Notes under the pieces: model-generated
What the model was told of the DNA's origin: nothing
Seen by the model: only the letters and a program-made list of their open reading frames with translations
Databases searched by the model: none
From: Phycisphaerales bacterium
Lineage (GTDB): Bacteria; Planctomycetota; Phycisphaerae; UBA1845
Direction of reading: 5' to 3'
DNA length: 56,493 bases
NCBI GenBank assembly: GCA_003597935.1
Contig: QZJT01000004.1
Coordinates: 1 to 56,493, forward strand
Shown here: in pieces, positions 1 through 7,822 of the stretch
Numbering within the stretch: the first letter of the stretch is position 1
How the letters are laid out: the number at the start of each line of letters is the position of its first letter
Position numbers and translations under genes: made by a program

Positions 1-636
1 GTTCGCTGTGTCGGGCCGGGCTGCTGCGGGACCGAAGCGGTGTTTCCACTGGGCGGGGCTCAGTTCCCACAGTTGGTCGGCCCGGTGGGTCTTCACGCGG
101 ACCAGCACGTCGCGCAGGTAGGCCTGCGGATCCACGTCGTGCAGATTGCACGTGACGATCAGGCCGTAGCGCACGGCCGCGTTTTCGGCGCCGTGGTCGC
201 TGCCGCAGAACAGGAAGTTCGTGCGGCCGATCACGAACTGCTTGATCTGCCGTTCGGAGTGGTTATTGTCGATGTCCAGGAAGGCCGCCTCGATGTACCG
301 ATTCAGTGCCTTCCACTGCTTGCCCGCATAGCTCACGGCCCTGACCAGCATGCTCCTCGGCCGCACGAACGTCGCCAGGTGGTCGAGTTCGGTGCGAATC
401 CGCGCCAGCCGACGCCTCGAATAGCGCTGACGCAACTTCAGCAGCAGGCTTTCCCATTCCGCCCGATTGAAGCGGCCTTCGGCTTTGAGCTTCTCGCGCA
501 TCGCCCGCGCTCGTGACTCCACCGCGTACAGACGGCCGATCGGTTCCGGCATCCGCCGGGCCTGCGTCGGGCTCGAGAACTGGGCGTCGAAGAACATCCG
601 CCGCGCGTGCGCCCAGCAGCCGACTCGGACCACGAC
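1..636 (-). pseudogene. IS66-family transposase, 3' fragment (runs off the left edge)
   Basis: Read on the minus strand, with codons ending at position 1, the frame is open from about 636 to the window edge. It encodes the C-terminal half of an IS66 transposase (DDE transposase, TnpC/ORF3 type). The diagnostic string GCWAHARRMFFDAQ lies near 590-620, then DIDNNHSERQIKQFVIGRTN near 195-275, FLFCGSDHGAENAAVRYGL near 150-210, and a late AYLRDVLVRVKTH block near 85-125. The DDE domain upstream of GCWAHAR should lie to the right of 636, but the sequence there turns into plus-strand coding sequence of another protein. The gene has therefore lost its 5' half. Whether the 3' end is intact cannot be seen. 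Family assignment is firm; whether any product is made is doubtful. Confidence 0.85.
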
Positions 637-900
637 GCCGGCGGCGACATCCACGTCGGGCCGGACGATGACACCTCGACCGACCCGGTCGTCCTCGACG
701 GCTGCACCCGCATCCACGACAACGGCGGCTGGCCCGTGCCCGACCGCGGCGACCTCAACGGCGACATCACCGTCAACGGCTGCCACGCCACCGCCGACGA
801 CCTCAACATCTGCGTCGACGGCGCGCTGAACGGGAGCATCGACATCAACCAATCCGGATGTCAGAACCAAGTCGCCTACCCCTGCACCGGATGTCCCTGA
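637..900 (+). pseudogene. 3' remnant of a secreted aspartate/glycine-rich protein gene
   Basis: The plus-strand frame ending at TGA 898-900 has the strong third-position G/C bias of real coding DNA here. It encodes an Asp-, Asn- and Cys-rich tail containing DLNGDITVNGC and a terminal CQNQVAYPCTGCP. The Asp/Asn spacing resembles the calcium-binding dockerin-like tails of other secreted proteins in the window. No start codon or signal peptide is present, because upstream DNA belongs to the antisense IS66 fragment. It reads as the end of a larger extracytoplasmic protein whose front was removed by the IS66 event. The function of the parent protein is not recognisable. Confidence 0.5.
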
Positions 901-1138
901 CTGACGGCACGGGACAAACTGTGGCCTGGGAGCGGCGGATGGCAGTCCCCGAACGGCGCGAGAGCCGCCCTGCCCCGTGACCCGCAGAGGCGGTTGTGGG
1001 CCGGACCCGGTCCTGGTCCTGTTGCCCTCCCGGCTCCGCAGGCGGAGGTGAGCCTGGTGCGGTGGCTTCGGGGGTCTGTGGTCCATCCGGCGCCGGCGGG
1101 CGTGACAGGAGCGGTCGGCGAGGCGAAAAAGCTCTGCT

Positions 1139-2266
1139 GTGACCGTCCCTGCGCCGGACATCATGTACGTCATCACCGACTTGCAGGTCGGCGGGGTGCC
1201 GCTGCACCTGCTGCGGCTGGCCACGGCGATGCAGGCCCGCGGGCTTGCCGTGCGGGTGGTGTCGCTGGCGCCGCCGGGGCCGGTGGCGGACCGGCTGGAG
1301 GCGGCCGGGATCGCGGTGGACTCGTGCGACGGGCGGGGGGGGGCCGACGTCCGTGTTGTGCTCCGACTGGCCCGGCTCCTGCGGCGGCATCGCCCGCGTC
1401 TGGTCCATGCGCTCCTCTTCCACGCCAACCTCGCCTCGCGCTGGGCGGGGCGGCTGGCCGGGATCCCCCCCCGGCGGATCCTGTGCGAGATTCAGACGGT
1501 GGAAATCGAGCGCCGGTGGCACCTGGTCGTGGACCGCTGGACACACCGCGGGTGCCGCTGGACGATCGGCAACTCGCCCTCAGTCATCGAGCACCTGCAG
1601 CGTGAGGCCCGCATCCCTCCATCCCGGCTGCGCCTGGTTCGAGGAGGGGTCGACGTCCGCAGGTTGCAGGACGCAGCGCCCATCGATCGGGCCTTGATCG
1701 GCGCCGTCCCGTCCGACCGACTGGTGCTGTGGGTGGGCCGCCTGGATCCCATCAAAGGAGTGGACGCACTGATCGAGTCGATGCGGCACATCGACACCGC
1801 CTCTCACGTGCGGCTGCTGTTGGTGGGGGACGGGCCGTTCCGGGCGCGGATCGTCGAACAGATCGAGCGGCTGTGCCTGGGCCGGAGCGTCACGCTCCTG
1901 GGTACGCGCGAAGACGTCCCGTCGCTGTTGCACACTGCGGACGTCTTTGCGTTTCCATCCAGAACGGAGGGGCTGCCCAACGCGCTGCTGGAGGCCATGG
2001 CCGCCGGCTGTGCCATCGTCACCACCGATGCCCCCGGGTGCCGCGACCTGGTGCGACACGAAGCAACCGGCCTGGTGACGCCCGTCGGTGACGCCTCGGC
2101 GCTCGGCCGCGCCATCCAGAGGCTGCTCTCGGATGACGATCTGCGGCGCCGGCTCGGCGCGGCCGCGGCAGAGGAGGCCGCCGCCCACTGGAGCTTCGAG
2201 AGGATGATCACAGCGTACCTGGAACTCTACGCGGAAGTCGGCGCCTTTGCATTCGAGGGGGGCTGA
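1139..2266 (+). CDS. GT4-family glycosyltransferase
   Basis: This 375-residue GT-B glycosyltransferase starts at GTG 1139; ATG 1163 is an alternative start. The N-terminal acceptor domain opens with YVITDLQVGGVPLHLLRLA, the usual start of GT4 enzymes. The C-terminal donor domain carries VLWVGRLDPIKGVDALIE and an EX7E motif (E277-GLPNALL-E285), followed by an AAGCAIVTTDAPGCRDLV loop for the nucleotide-sugar donor. The gene lies just upstream of the dcw cluster, but 317 bp and a likely promoter separate it from mraZ, so co-transcription is not implied. Acceptor and sugar cannot be told; a cell-surface polysaccharide or glycolipid is the usual role of the family. A run of nine G near 1336 sits inside the gene and keeps the frame. 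Confidence 0.85.
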   Translation: MTVPAPDIMYVITDLQVGGVPLHLLRLATAMQARGLAVRVVSLAPPGPVADRLEAAGIAVDSCDGRGGADVRVVLRLARLLRRHRPRLVHALLFHANLASRWAGRLAGIPPRRILCEIQTVEIERRWHLVVDRWTHRGCRWTIGNSPSVIEHLQREARIPPSRLRLVRGGVDVRRLQDAAPIDRALIGAVPSDRLVLWVGRLDPIKGVDALIESMRHIDTASHVRLLLVGDGPFRARIVEQIERLCLGRSVTLLGTREDVPSLLHTADVFAFPSRTEGLPNALLEAMAAGCAIVTTDAPGCRDLVRHEATGLVTPVGDASALGRAIQRLLSDDDLRRRLGAAAAEEAAAHWSFERMITAYLELYAEVGAFAFEGG

Positions 2267-2521
2267 CCGATGCATGGACGGTGGCGCCGCCAGGGAAGGC
2301 AGGATGGGTGCGACGCCGGAGGCCGACCCGTGCCGGAATGGATTTGGCGCCCCCGGGACACTAACACCTGCCAACCGTGGAGCGCAATTGTTGCCGCCGC
2401 GGTCGGTCCGCGGCCGGCGTCGTTTCGTCACATCGCCCGATGCCGCAACGACTTGCGGTCCTGTCGGCTGCCCCGGCTTCAATTCGGGAATCTTGCCCAT
2501 CAGAATTCGCGAATTTTTTTC
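2267..2521. other. Intergenic region upstream of mraZ with a 12-bp palindrome
   Basis: No gene is seen in this interval. It becomes AT-richer toward its right end. A perfect 12-bp palindrome, AATTCGCGAATT, occupies 2504-2515 and is followed by a T run to 2520, immediately upstream of the inferred dcw promoter. An AATTCG copy at about 2480 could pair with it. The stem is too AT-rich and loop-poor to be called a terminator with confidence. Confidence 0.4.
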
Positions 2522-2550
2522 TTGCAGGCGGTGGTGGTAAATGGTACGGT
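2522..2550 (+). promoter_or_regulatory. Likely sigma70-type promoter of the dcw cluster
   Basis: TTGCAG (2522-2527) and TACGGT (2545-2550) are separated by 17 bases, placing a start site near 2557, about 27 bases before the mraZ ATG. It sits in the only AT-rich stretch upstream of the cluster. This is inferred from consensus match only. No repeated TGGG boxes typical of MraZ autoregulation are visible. Confidence 0.4.
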
Positions 2551-2583
2551 CTCCCACGAAATGGAAGCCAGCGGGTCAAGTGC

Positions 2584-3066
2584 ATGCGACCGTTCACCGG
2601 ACAGTATGAACGCACGATCGACTCCAAGAACCGCATCCAGATCCCGTCCCAGATTCGGGCCGCGATCGATGCGGAGCGTGACGGGGCCGGGTTGTACGTG
2701 TCATTGGGCGAACGGCCTGGAAGTCTGTGGTTGCTCACCGAGCGAGGCTTCGAGGCGCTGGCGGAACGAATGGCCACCGAGACGATGGCAGACGAGCGAA
2801 GCGGCCCTTTCGAGCGGCAGTTCTATTCGTCTACCCAGTTCATCGATATCGACAAGCAGGGTCGGGTCGTGCTTCCCGAGCGGCTGGTGCGCAAGGCGCG
2901 GCTGGGCGCCGAGGTCACCATTCTCGGTTGCAAGAGCCGGTTCGAGGTGTGGGCGCGGGAAGCTTTCGAGAAGACGTACAGCATCGATTGGGAAGGCGAC
3001 CAGTGGCCAGACTGGTCGGCGTTCCTGCGCATGTCCGGCCCCGGCGCGACGGTCGGCAAGGCGTGA
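2584..3066 (+). CDS. mraZ: MraZ, SpoVT/AbrB-like transcriptional regulator
   Basis: The 160-residue protein is a typical MraZ length. It has two AbrB-like halves: FTGQYERTIDSKNRIQIPSQ at residues 4-23, and FIDIDKQGRVVLPERLVRKA in the second half. Each carries the D-x-K-x-R-(I/V)-x-(I/L)-P signature. MraZ is a DNA-binding regulator that binds the promoter region of the division and cell-wall cluster. Here it is the first gene of that cluster. The ATG at 2584 was chosen because translation from it begins directly with the conserved domain. The upstream extension to 2377 would include the promoter and is not protein-like. Confidence 0.93.
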   Translation: MRPFTGQYERTIDSKNRIQIPSQIRAAIDAERDGAGLYVSLGERPGSLWLLTERGFEALAERMATETMADERSGPFERQFYSSTQFIDIDKQGRVVLPERLVRKARLGAEVTILGCKSRFEVWAREAFEKTYSIDWEGDQWPDWSAFLRMSGPGATVGKA

Positions 3067-3303
3067 CTGAAACGGCCGGGGGCTGCTCCACGCCGGGAGC
3101 CGCCTTCGGAGGTGTCGCAGCGGCAGCCGCGAGGCAGGGACGCATCGAACTGCTGCGAAGTCAGGCGGGGCGCGGAAGCGCGTGGACGGGATCCGTTCGC
3201 TTCTACGCGGCGCTGCATGGCCGCGCGGCGTGGCCCGCCCGTGGGGGCGGCGATTGCAGGGACGCATCCTGCCCCCCCAGCTTGGTGCAACGGATGCCCG
3301 CCA

Positions 3304-4218
3304 TTGCGTGAGGCCGGCAGCGGACATACGCCCGTACTCGTCCGGGAAGTGTTGGTCCACCTGGATCCGCGTCCGGGCGACGTGGTCGTGGATGCGACGG
3401 TCGGTTTCGGCGGACATGCGCGATTGTTTGCGGAGCGTGTCGGGCGGAACGGATCCCTTATCGGCACGGATGCTGACCCGACAGCTCTGGAGCAGGCGCG
3501 GCGGACGCTGGCGGACGCCGAGTGCCGCGTGCACCTGTGGTGCGGCAACTTCGCCGACGCGCCGCGGGCGCTGATCGACCTGCGCGTCGAAGCGGTCGAT
3601 GTCGTCTTTGCCGATCTGGGGGTCAACTCCGCCCAACTGGAGGACGCTGGACGCGGCTTCTCCTTTCAGGACGACGGTCCGCTGGACATGCGGATGGACC
3701 CCGCACTGAAGACGACCGCCGCCGACCTGGTCAATCGGCTCGGCGAGCGGGAGTTGTCCGACCTGTTCTATCACAACGCGGGCGAAATGGGCAGCCGCAG
3801 GATCGCACGGGAGATCTGCCGCGAGCGACGTGAGGGGCGCATCGTGACCACCCAGCGGCTGGTGTCCGTCATCGCCCGGGCGCTGCACGTGGACCCGTTG
3901 TCACGGCGATCGAAAATCCATCCGGCGACGCGCACGTTCATGGCGCTGCGAATGGCGGTCAACGACGAGATGGGGGCGCTTCACGCCCTGCTGGACGCGG
4001 CGCCGGGGATGCTGCGGCCGGGCGGACGCATCGGGGTGATCACGTTTCACAGTGTTGAGGACCGGGCCGTCAAGCAGGACTTTCAACGGCGCAAAAACGA
4101 GGCGATCTACGAGCCGGTCACGAAGAAACCGGTGATCGCCGGCGCCGAGGAACGGGCCCGCAATCCGCGCAGTCGAAGCGCGAAGCTGCGCGTCGCGCGG
4201 CGGCTTCCCGGAGCCTGA
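3304..4218 (+). CDS. rsmH: 16S rRNA (cytosine1402-N4)-methyltransferase RsmH (MraW)
   Basis: RsmH methylates N4 of C1402 in 16S rRNA using SAM. The protein shows GHTPVLVREVL (residues 7-17), the SAM-binding DATVGFGGHA (30-39), DVVFADLGVNSAQLE, RGFSFQDDGPLDMRMD, and RIGVITFHSVEDRAVKQ. These are all family hallmarks. The frame is open up to 3112, but the added residues are low-complexity and cover palindromic DNA near 3227-3290. The short start at TTG 3304 gives 304 residues, near the usual 300-315; ATG 3217 or GTG 3112 are alternatives. It is the second gene of the dcw cluster, as in most bacteria. Confidence 0.9.
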   Translation: MREAGSGHTPVLVREVLVHLDPRPGDVVVDATVGFGGHARLFAERVGRNGSLIGTDADPTALEQARRTLADAECRVHLWCGNFADAPRALIDLRVEAVDVVFADLGVNSAQLEDAGRGFSFQDDGPLDMRMDPALKTTAADLVNRLGERELSDLFYHNAGEMGSRRIAREICRERREGRIVTTQRLVSVIARALHVDPLSRRSKIHPATRTFMALRMAVNDEMGALHALLDAAPGMLRPGGRIGVITFHSVEDRAVKQDFQRRKNEAIYEPVTKKPVIAGAEERARNPRSRSAKLRVARRLPGA

Positions 4219-4348
4219 AGAGTGAACGATGACGCTCCGCGCCGGCGATGGCAAATAATGTTGAGCGCGCGTGAACGTGCGGCACGATAAGGACTACACG
4301 CTGAACGCAGCGGTGTGCAGTCGAGGGGAATCGCGCGAGGAACGGAAG

Positions 4349-5410
4349 ATGGCGCAGGAGACGAAGATCGCTTTGGTGGTCGGTCTGGGGTTCATCGTCT
4401 GCTTTGCTCTGGTGCTGGCCAATCGGGGGCAACCGGCGCCGGCGGCGCTGACGCTGCCGGGGCGCACGGCCGGCGCCGACGCGCCGGCCGTCGCGGCGGT
4501 CCGGACCATGCCTCAGGGGGTCGCATCCGCGCCGGCTCCCGGTCCGTTCGGCGCTTCCGCCGCGCCGCCGACGGACCCGCTGGCGTCATCCACCCCCCCC
4601 CTGGCGGGATCGCTGCCGGAAACGGCGTCGGTGGCTGCCGCCACCGAATCGTCTGGGATTCCGGCCCCGCCCGCCGCCCCGTCGCTTACACCGGCGACGC
4701 CGATTCCGAGCAGTGACCCCGTCACGCCGCCGGTCCGAACGGCGGACGCTTCCCGTTCCGGTCTTCCGCCGGCGCTGGCGGGCGTGGTCGTGCCCGTTCG
4801 GCCGATGACTCCGCCGCCCGGCGGCGCCCCGGCGGAGCCGAGGCACGCACCTGTCCCGTCCGGCCTCGCCCGGCCCGACACCGCGGTCGGCAAACCCGCG
4901 CAGTTCTATGAAGTGCAGCCCGGCGACACGCTCTACGCCATCGCCGGACGCGTCTATGGAACGCCGTCGGCCCGCGTTGTGGCCGCGATCTATGAGGCGA
5001 ACCAGGCCGTCATGCCCGGACCCGACCGGATCAAGGCCGGGCAGCGGTTGACGCTCCCGGCGCTGCCGGACGTTCTTCCATCCGCTCCGCCGCCGACCCC
5101 GGCGTCCGATCCGGCGCTGGTCCTGGCGTCCGCTCCGGCGCCGACCCCGGCATCCGATCCCGCGCGGTTTGTGCCGCAGGCGCCGCCGCCGCGCGAACCG
5201 TCCGAACCAGGCCCGTACCGCTGGTATCAGATCAAAAAGAGTGACCGCTACGTCAGCATCGCCCGTGACCAGCTCGGGGACGAGCGGCGCTGGCGCGAAA
5301 TCTACGAATTGAACAAGGACAAGTTCCCCGACCCGGACCGAATCCGGGACGGCGTCCGCATCCGCCTGCCGGCCGCGGCGCTGGCGGACGGCCGGGAGCG
5401 CCGGCCGTGA
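4349..5410 (+). CDS. Membrane-anchored LysM-domain protein in the dcw cluster
   Basis: The 353-residue protein has a short cytoplasmic N-terminus, one membrane helix (about residues 6-24, IALVVGLGFIVCFALVLA), and a long Ala/Pro-rich linker (about 25-185). It then carries two LysM peptidoglycan-binding modules: FYEVQPGDTLYAIAGRVYG near 186-235 and RWYQIKKSDRYVSIARDQL near 291-340, each ending in a RLTLP/RIRLP strand. ATG 4349 follows AGGAACGGAAG, a good ribosome site. The stop overlaps the next start (GTGA). The topology suggests a periplasmic sensor or tether that binds cell wall during septum formation, but this is inference. No catalytic domain is visible. A gene at this position is not part of the canonical cluster. 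Confidence 0.85.
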   Translation: MAQETKIALVVGLGFIVCFALVLANRGQPAPAALTLPGRTAGADAPAVAAVRTMPQGVASAPAPGPFGASAAPPTDPLASSTPPLAGSLPETASVAAATESSGIPAPPAAPSLTPATPIPSSDPVTPPVRTADASRSGLPPALAGVVVPVRPMTPPPGGAPAEPRHAPVPSGLARPDTAVGKPAQFYEVQPGDTLYAIAGRVYGTPSARVVAAIYEANQAVMPGPDRIKAGQRLTLPALPDVLPSAPPPTPASDPALVLASAPAPTPASDPARFVPQAPPPREPSEPGPYRWYQIKKSDRYVSIARDQLGDERRWREIYELNKDKFPDPDRIRDGVRIRLPAAALADGRERRP

Positions 5411-5673
5411 GGTTGACCCGCTGCCTGGGGCTGATCGCGTTGCTGGGTGGACTGGCGCTGGCGACGGTCGTGCTGCGGGCGGAGCAGGCCCGCGTCCGCT
5501 CCTGCGTGGTATCGACTTATCATCAGCGGGCCGAACTGCGGCGCGAGCTGTGGCGGACGCAGGTGGCCATCGCGCGGCTGTGCGCGCCGGATCGGTTGCA
5601 CACCCGCGTGCAGTTGCTGGCGGGCGGGCGGCAGGGCGGCGGGAGCACGTCCACGCGGTTGGCGTCACGCTGA
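5407..5673 (+). CDS. FtsL-like bitopic division protein
   Basis: This 88-residue protein starts at GTG, overlapping the previous stop by 4 bp (GTGA). It has a single N-terminal membrane helix (about residues 7-23) and a short periplasmic segment rich in Glu, Arg and Gln (REQARVRS... RAELRRELWRTQVAI) compatible with a coiled coil. FtsL is recognised by this architecture and by its place between rsmH and ftsI rather than by sequence. All three criteria (size, topology, synteny) fit. The last 15 or so residues are Gly/Ser-rich and may be dispensable. Confidence 0.6.
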   Translation: MRLTRCLGLIALLGGLALATVVLRAEQARVRSCVVSTYHQRAELRRELWRTQVAIARLCAPDRLHTRVQLLAGGRQGGGSTSTRLASR

Positions 5674-5741
5674 CGCGGCATCACCGAATGCTGCGCCGGT
5701 CCGGCAGTACTGGATGCCTGACAGCAGCGGCAGGCGCTCCT

Positions 5742-5768
5742 GGGACCGCCAGGCTCCAGCCTGGCGGC
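5742..5768 (+). repeat. Dispersed palindromic repeat, family B copy
   Basis: A 27-bp unit beginning GGGACCGCCAGGCTCCAGCC forms a GC-rich imperfect palindrome (GCCAGGCT / AGCCTGGC). Near-identical units are at 35780-35806 (plus) and about 51727-51754 (minus). It lies between ftsL and ftsI. Confidence 0.75.
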
Positions 5769-5811
5769 GCGGGGATAAGCGCTGCTGGCTCGAAACGGCA
5801 TGAACCAGGAA

Positions 5812-5842
5812 ACTCCGCGCGGGCTGAAGCCACGCGGCTCGC
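5812..5842 (+). repeat. Dispersed palindromic repeat, family A copy
   Basis: The unit CCGCGCGGGCTGAAGCCACG followed by CGGCTCGCT forms a GC-rich imperfect palindrome. Other copies are at 24591-24630, 24794-24825, 31187-31223, 33221-33260, 33377-33410, 35850-35882 and 51651-51687, on both strands. This copy falls in the region that the longest ftsI frame would translate as PRGLKPRGSL. Confidence 0.8.
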
Positions 5843-5886
5843 TCACAGGAGCCGCCGATTGTGTCAGGCACGCTGGCAACGGCGCC

Positions 5887-7647
5887 ATGCCGAATGACGA
5901 TCGACAACTGACCCTGTTCCAATGCCGCGCCGGCGCGGCCGTGCTGTCGCTGGTGGTGCTCGCCCTGGCGGCGCTGTGCGGACGGCTCGTCGCCATTCAG
6001 ATTGACGATGACCCGCGCGTGCGCGATCTGGCGGCGCGACAGCAGCGCGGGCGAATCATCCTTCCGGCACGGCGCGGCTGCACCTACGACGCGCGCGGCC
6101 GGTGTGTGGCCGGATCGCGCTCGATGAAGGAGGTGTTCGTCGACCCGGCCATGGTGGCGGACGTCGACCGTCTGGCGGCTGAGCTGGCCGCCCGGCTGGA
6201 TGAGGCGCCGGCGGAACTGGCGGCCAGGATTCGCGCGGCCGAGAGCCTGCGCTATCTGAAGCTGGCCGATCACCTCACGGACGAGGAAGCGGAGGCGTTC
6301 CGCTCGCTGCGGCCGGAGGGCGTCGGCATCGCGGAGCACCAGGTACGGACGTATCCGCTGGGCGATTCGATGTGCCACGTGCTCGGCATCGTCGGCCGCG
6401 ACCGCAAGGGCCTGGAAGCGCTGGAGCTTCAATATGATGACCACCTCCGCGGGCGCGACGGCGTCTGCGGCGTGGTCCGCAGCGCCGGGCGCAAGGCGCT
6501 GGGGTGGGGCGACGAGCGCATAGAGCCGATGGACGGCGGCGATCTGTACCTCACGCTGGACAGCGAGATTCAACGCATCCTGGAGACGGAGTTGGATGGG
6601 GCGCTGGCGCGGTTCCATGCCGAATCCGCCGTCGGGATCGTGATGGACCCGTTCAGCGGCGACGTCGTGGCGCTGGCGTGCCGTCCCGGCTTCGATCCGA
6701 ATCGATACGCCGACTTTCCGGCGGACCTGCGCCGCAACCGGGCGCTGACCGACCCGGTCGAGCCGGGGAGTGTGTTCAAGCCGTTCATCGCTCCGGCAGC
6801 GCTGATGACCGGTGTGGTCCGCGCGGACGAGCTGATCGACTGCCACAACGGCCTGCACTGGTTCGGCAGGCGTCCGATTCATGACACGCATCCGCAGGGG
6901 CTGCTGGACCTCAAAGGCATTATCGTTCACAGCAGCAACATCGGAATGGGGCTGATCGGTCAGCGCCTGGGCAACGCCGCCATGCACCAGATGGTGCGTT
7001 CTTTCGGGTTCGGGGCGCTGACGGGGATCGACCTTCCGGGCGAGAGCATTGGGATCGTGCCACCGCTGAAAGAGTGGAACAGCTACTCGACGACGTCGGT
7101 CCCGATCGGGCAGGAACTGGCCGTGACGCCGATACAGCTCATCACCGCGTTTTCGTCCGTGGTCAACGGAGGATTCCTGCTGAGCCCGCGCGTGGTGCGA
7201 AGCCTGGTCGGTCCGGACGGCGGCACGCTCAAGGCGGATCTCGACCCTCCACCGGTTCGCCGGGTGCTCCCCCCCGACGTCGCCCGCCGGTTCGCCCAGG
7301 ACATCCTGCCGGCTGTGGTGGAGGAGGGCGCCGACGGCAACCTGCGGCTGGATGACTACACCATGCTGGGCAAGACGGGCACGGCCCAGGTCCCACGGCA
7401 GGGCGCGGCCGGGTATGAACCGGACGCCTACCTCAGTTCTTTCGTGGCGGCCGGACCGGTGGCCAGACCACGGCTGGCGGTGCTCGTGATGATTCGCAAG
7501 CCGGACAGAGCGATCGGATACTACGGTCGGACGGTGGCCGGACCCGCAGCCGGGAGGATCTTGCAGCAGTCGCTGCGATATCTCAACGTGCCCCCGGACC
7601 GCCCAGGCCTTGCAGGCACCCTCGCTCCACACCCGCCTACCGGCTAA
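5887..7647 (+). CDS. ftsI: FtsI/PBP2-type peptidoglycan transpeptidase
   Basis: This is a class B penicillin-binding protein (586 residues) that cross-links septal peptidoglycan. Seen directly: an N-terminal membrane helix (about residues 15-33), a PBP dimerisation region, then the transpeptidase motifs S295-VFK (SxxK nucleophile, in PGSVFKPF), S349-S-N351 (SxN, in HSSNIG), and K496-T-G (in LGKTGTAQVP). The frame is open to ATG 5800, but those 29 extra residues cover a family A repeat. ATG 5887 begins right before the membrane helix and is preferred. The gene has the standard place between ftsL and murE. A 175-bp AT-richer gap follows. Confidence 0.92.
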   Translation: MPNDDRQLTLFQCRAGAAVLSLVVLALAALCGRLVAIQIDDDPRVRDLAARQQRGRIILPARRGCTYDARGRCVAGSRSMKEVFVDPAMVADVDRLAAELAARLDEAPAELAARIRAAESLRYLKLADHLTDEEAEAFRSLRPEGVGIAEHQVRTYPLGDSMCHVLGIVGRDRKGLEALELQYDDHLRGRDGVCGVVRSAGRKALGWGDERIEPMDGGDLYLTLDSEIQRILETELDGALARFHAESAVGIVMDPFSGDVVALACRPGFDPNRYADFPADLRRNRALTDPVEPGSVFKPFIAPAALMTGVVRADELIDCHNGLHWFGRRPIHDTHPQGLLDLKGIIVHSSNIGMGLIGQRLGNAAMHQMVRSFGFGALTGIDLPGESIGIVPPLKEWNSYSTTSVPIGQELAVTPIQLITAFSSVVNGGFLLSPRVVRSLVGPDGGTLKADLDPPPVRRVLPPDVARRFAQDILPAVVEEGADGNLRLDDYTMLGKTGTAQVPRQGAAGYEPDAYLSSFVAAGPVARPRLAVLVMIRKPDRAIGYYGRTVAGPAAGRILQQSLRYLNVPPDRPGLAGTLAPHPPTG

Positions 7648-7822
7648 GTTTATGTTTCAGACGATGTTATAGATACACGAGGCGCTGTGACCCTTCTGTG
7701 ATATTATCGTGTTTCCACAATCAACTCACAGATTTCCCCAGCGTGTGCAGCGTGCGGTCATTACCTGAAACCGACTTTTTCGTAGGAAGTTGGGGCACGA
7801 GTTGGTAGAATCGCGCCATCCG
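7648..7822. other. AT-rich gap between ftsI and murE
   Basis: This 175-bp stretch is clearly AT-richer than its surroundings and contains TATTAT at 7702-7707, which could serve as a -10 element. No good -35 is found at 16-18 bases. It is the most likely place for an internal promoter or processing site in the cluster. Confidence 0.25.

Noticed and set aside
2504..2520. A rho-independent terminator for the glycosyltransferase gene
   Set aside because: The palindrome AATTCGCGAATT has no loop and a weak AT-rich stem, although a T run follows. It lies 240 bp past the stop codon and beside a promoter.
2545..2583. MraZ-binding boxes (repeated TGGGN)
   Set aside because: Only a single TCCCA (reverse TGGGA) is present between the -10 and the ATG; the repeated spacing needed is absent.
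3112..3303. N-terminal extension of RsmH to GTG 3112
   Set aside because: The extra residues are Arg/Pro/Ala-rich, lie over palindromic DNA, and have no counterpart in the family, which normally begins just before the (H/G)xPVL block.
5665..7632. A 655-codon open frame on the minus strand across ftsI
   Set aside because: It is a high-GC antisense shadow: the plus strand encodes all transpeptidase motifs, and the antisense translation is Arg/His/Gln-rich without domains. The same applies to other long antisense frames over murE, murF, prkA, spoVR and comM.
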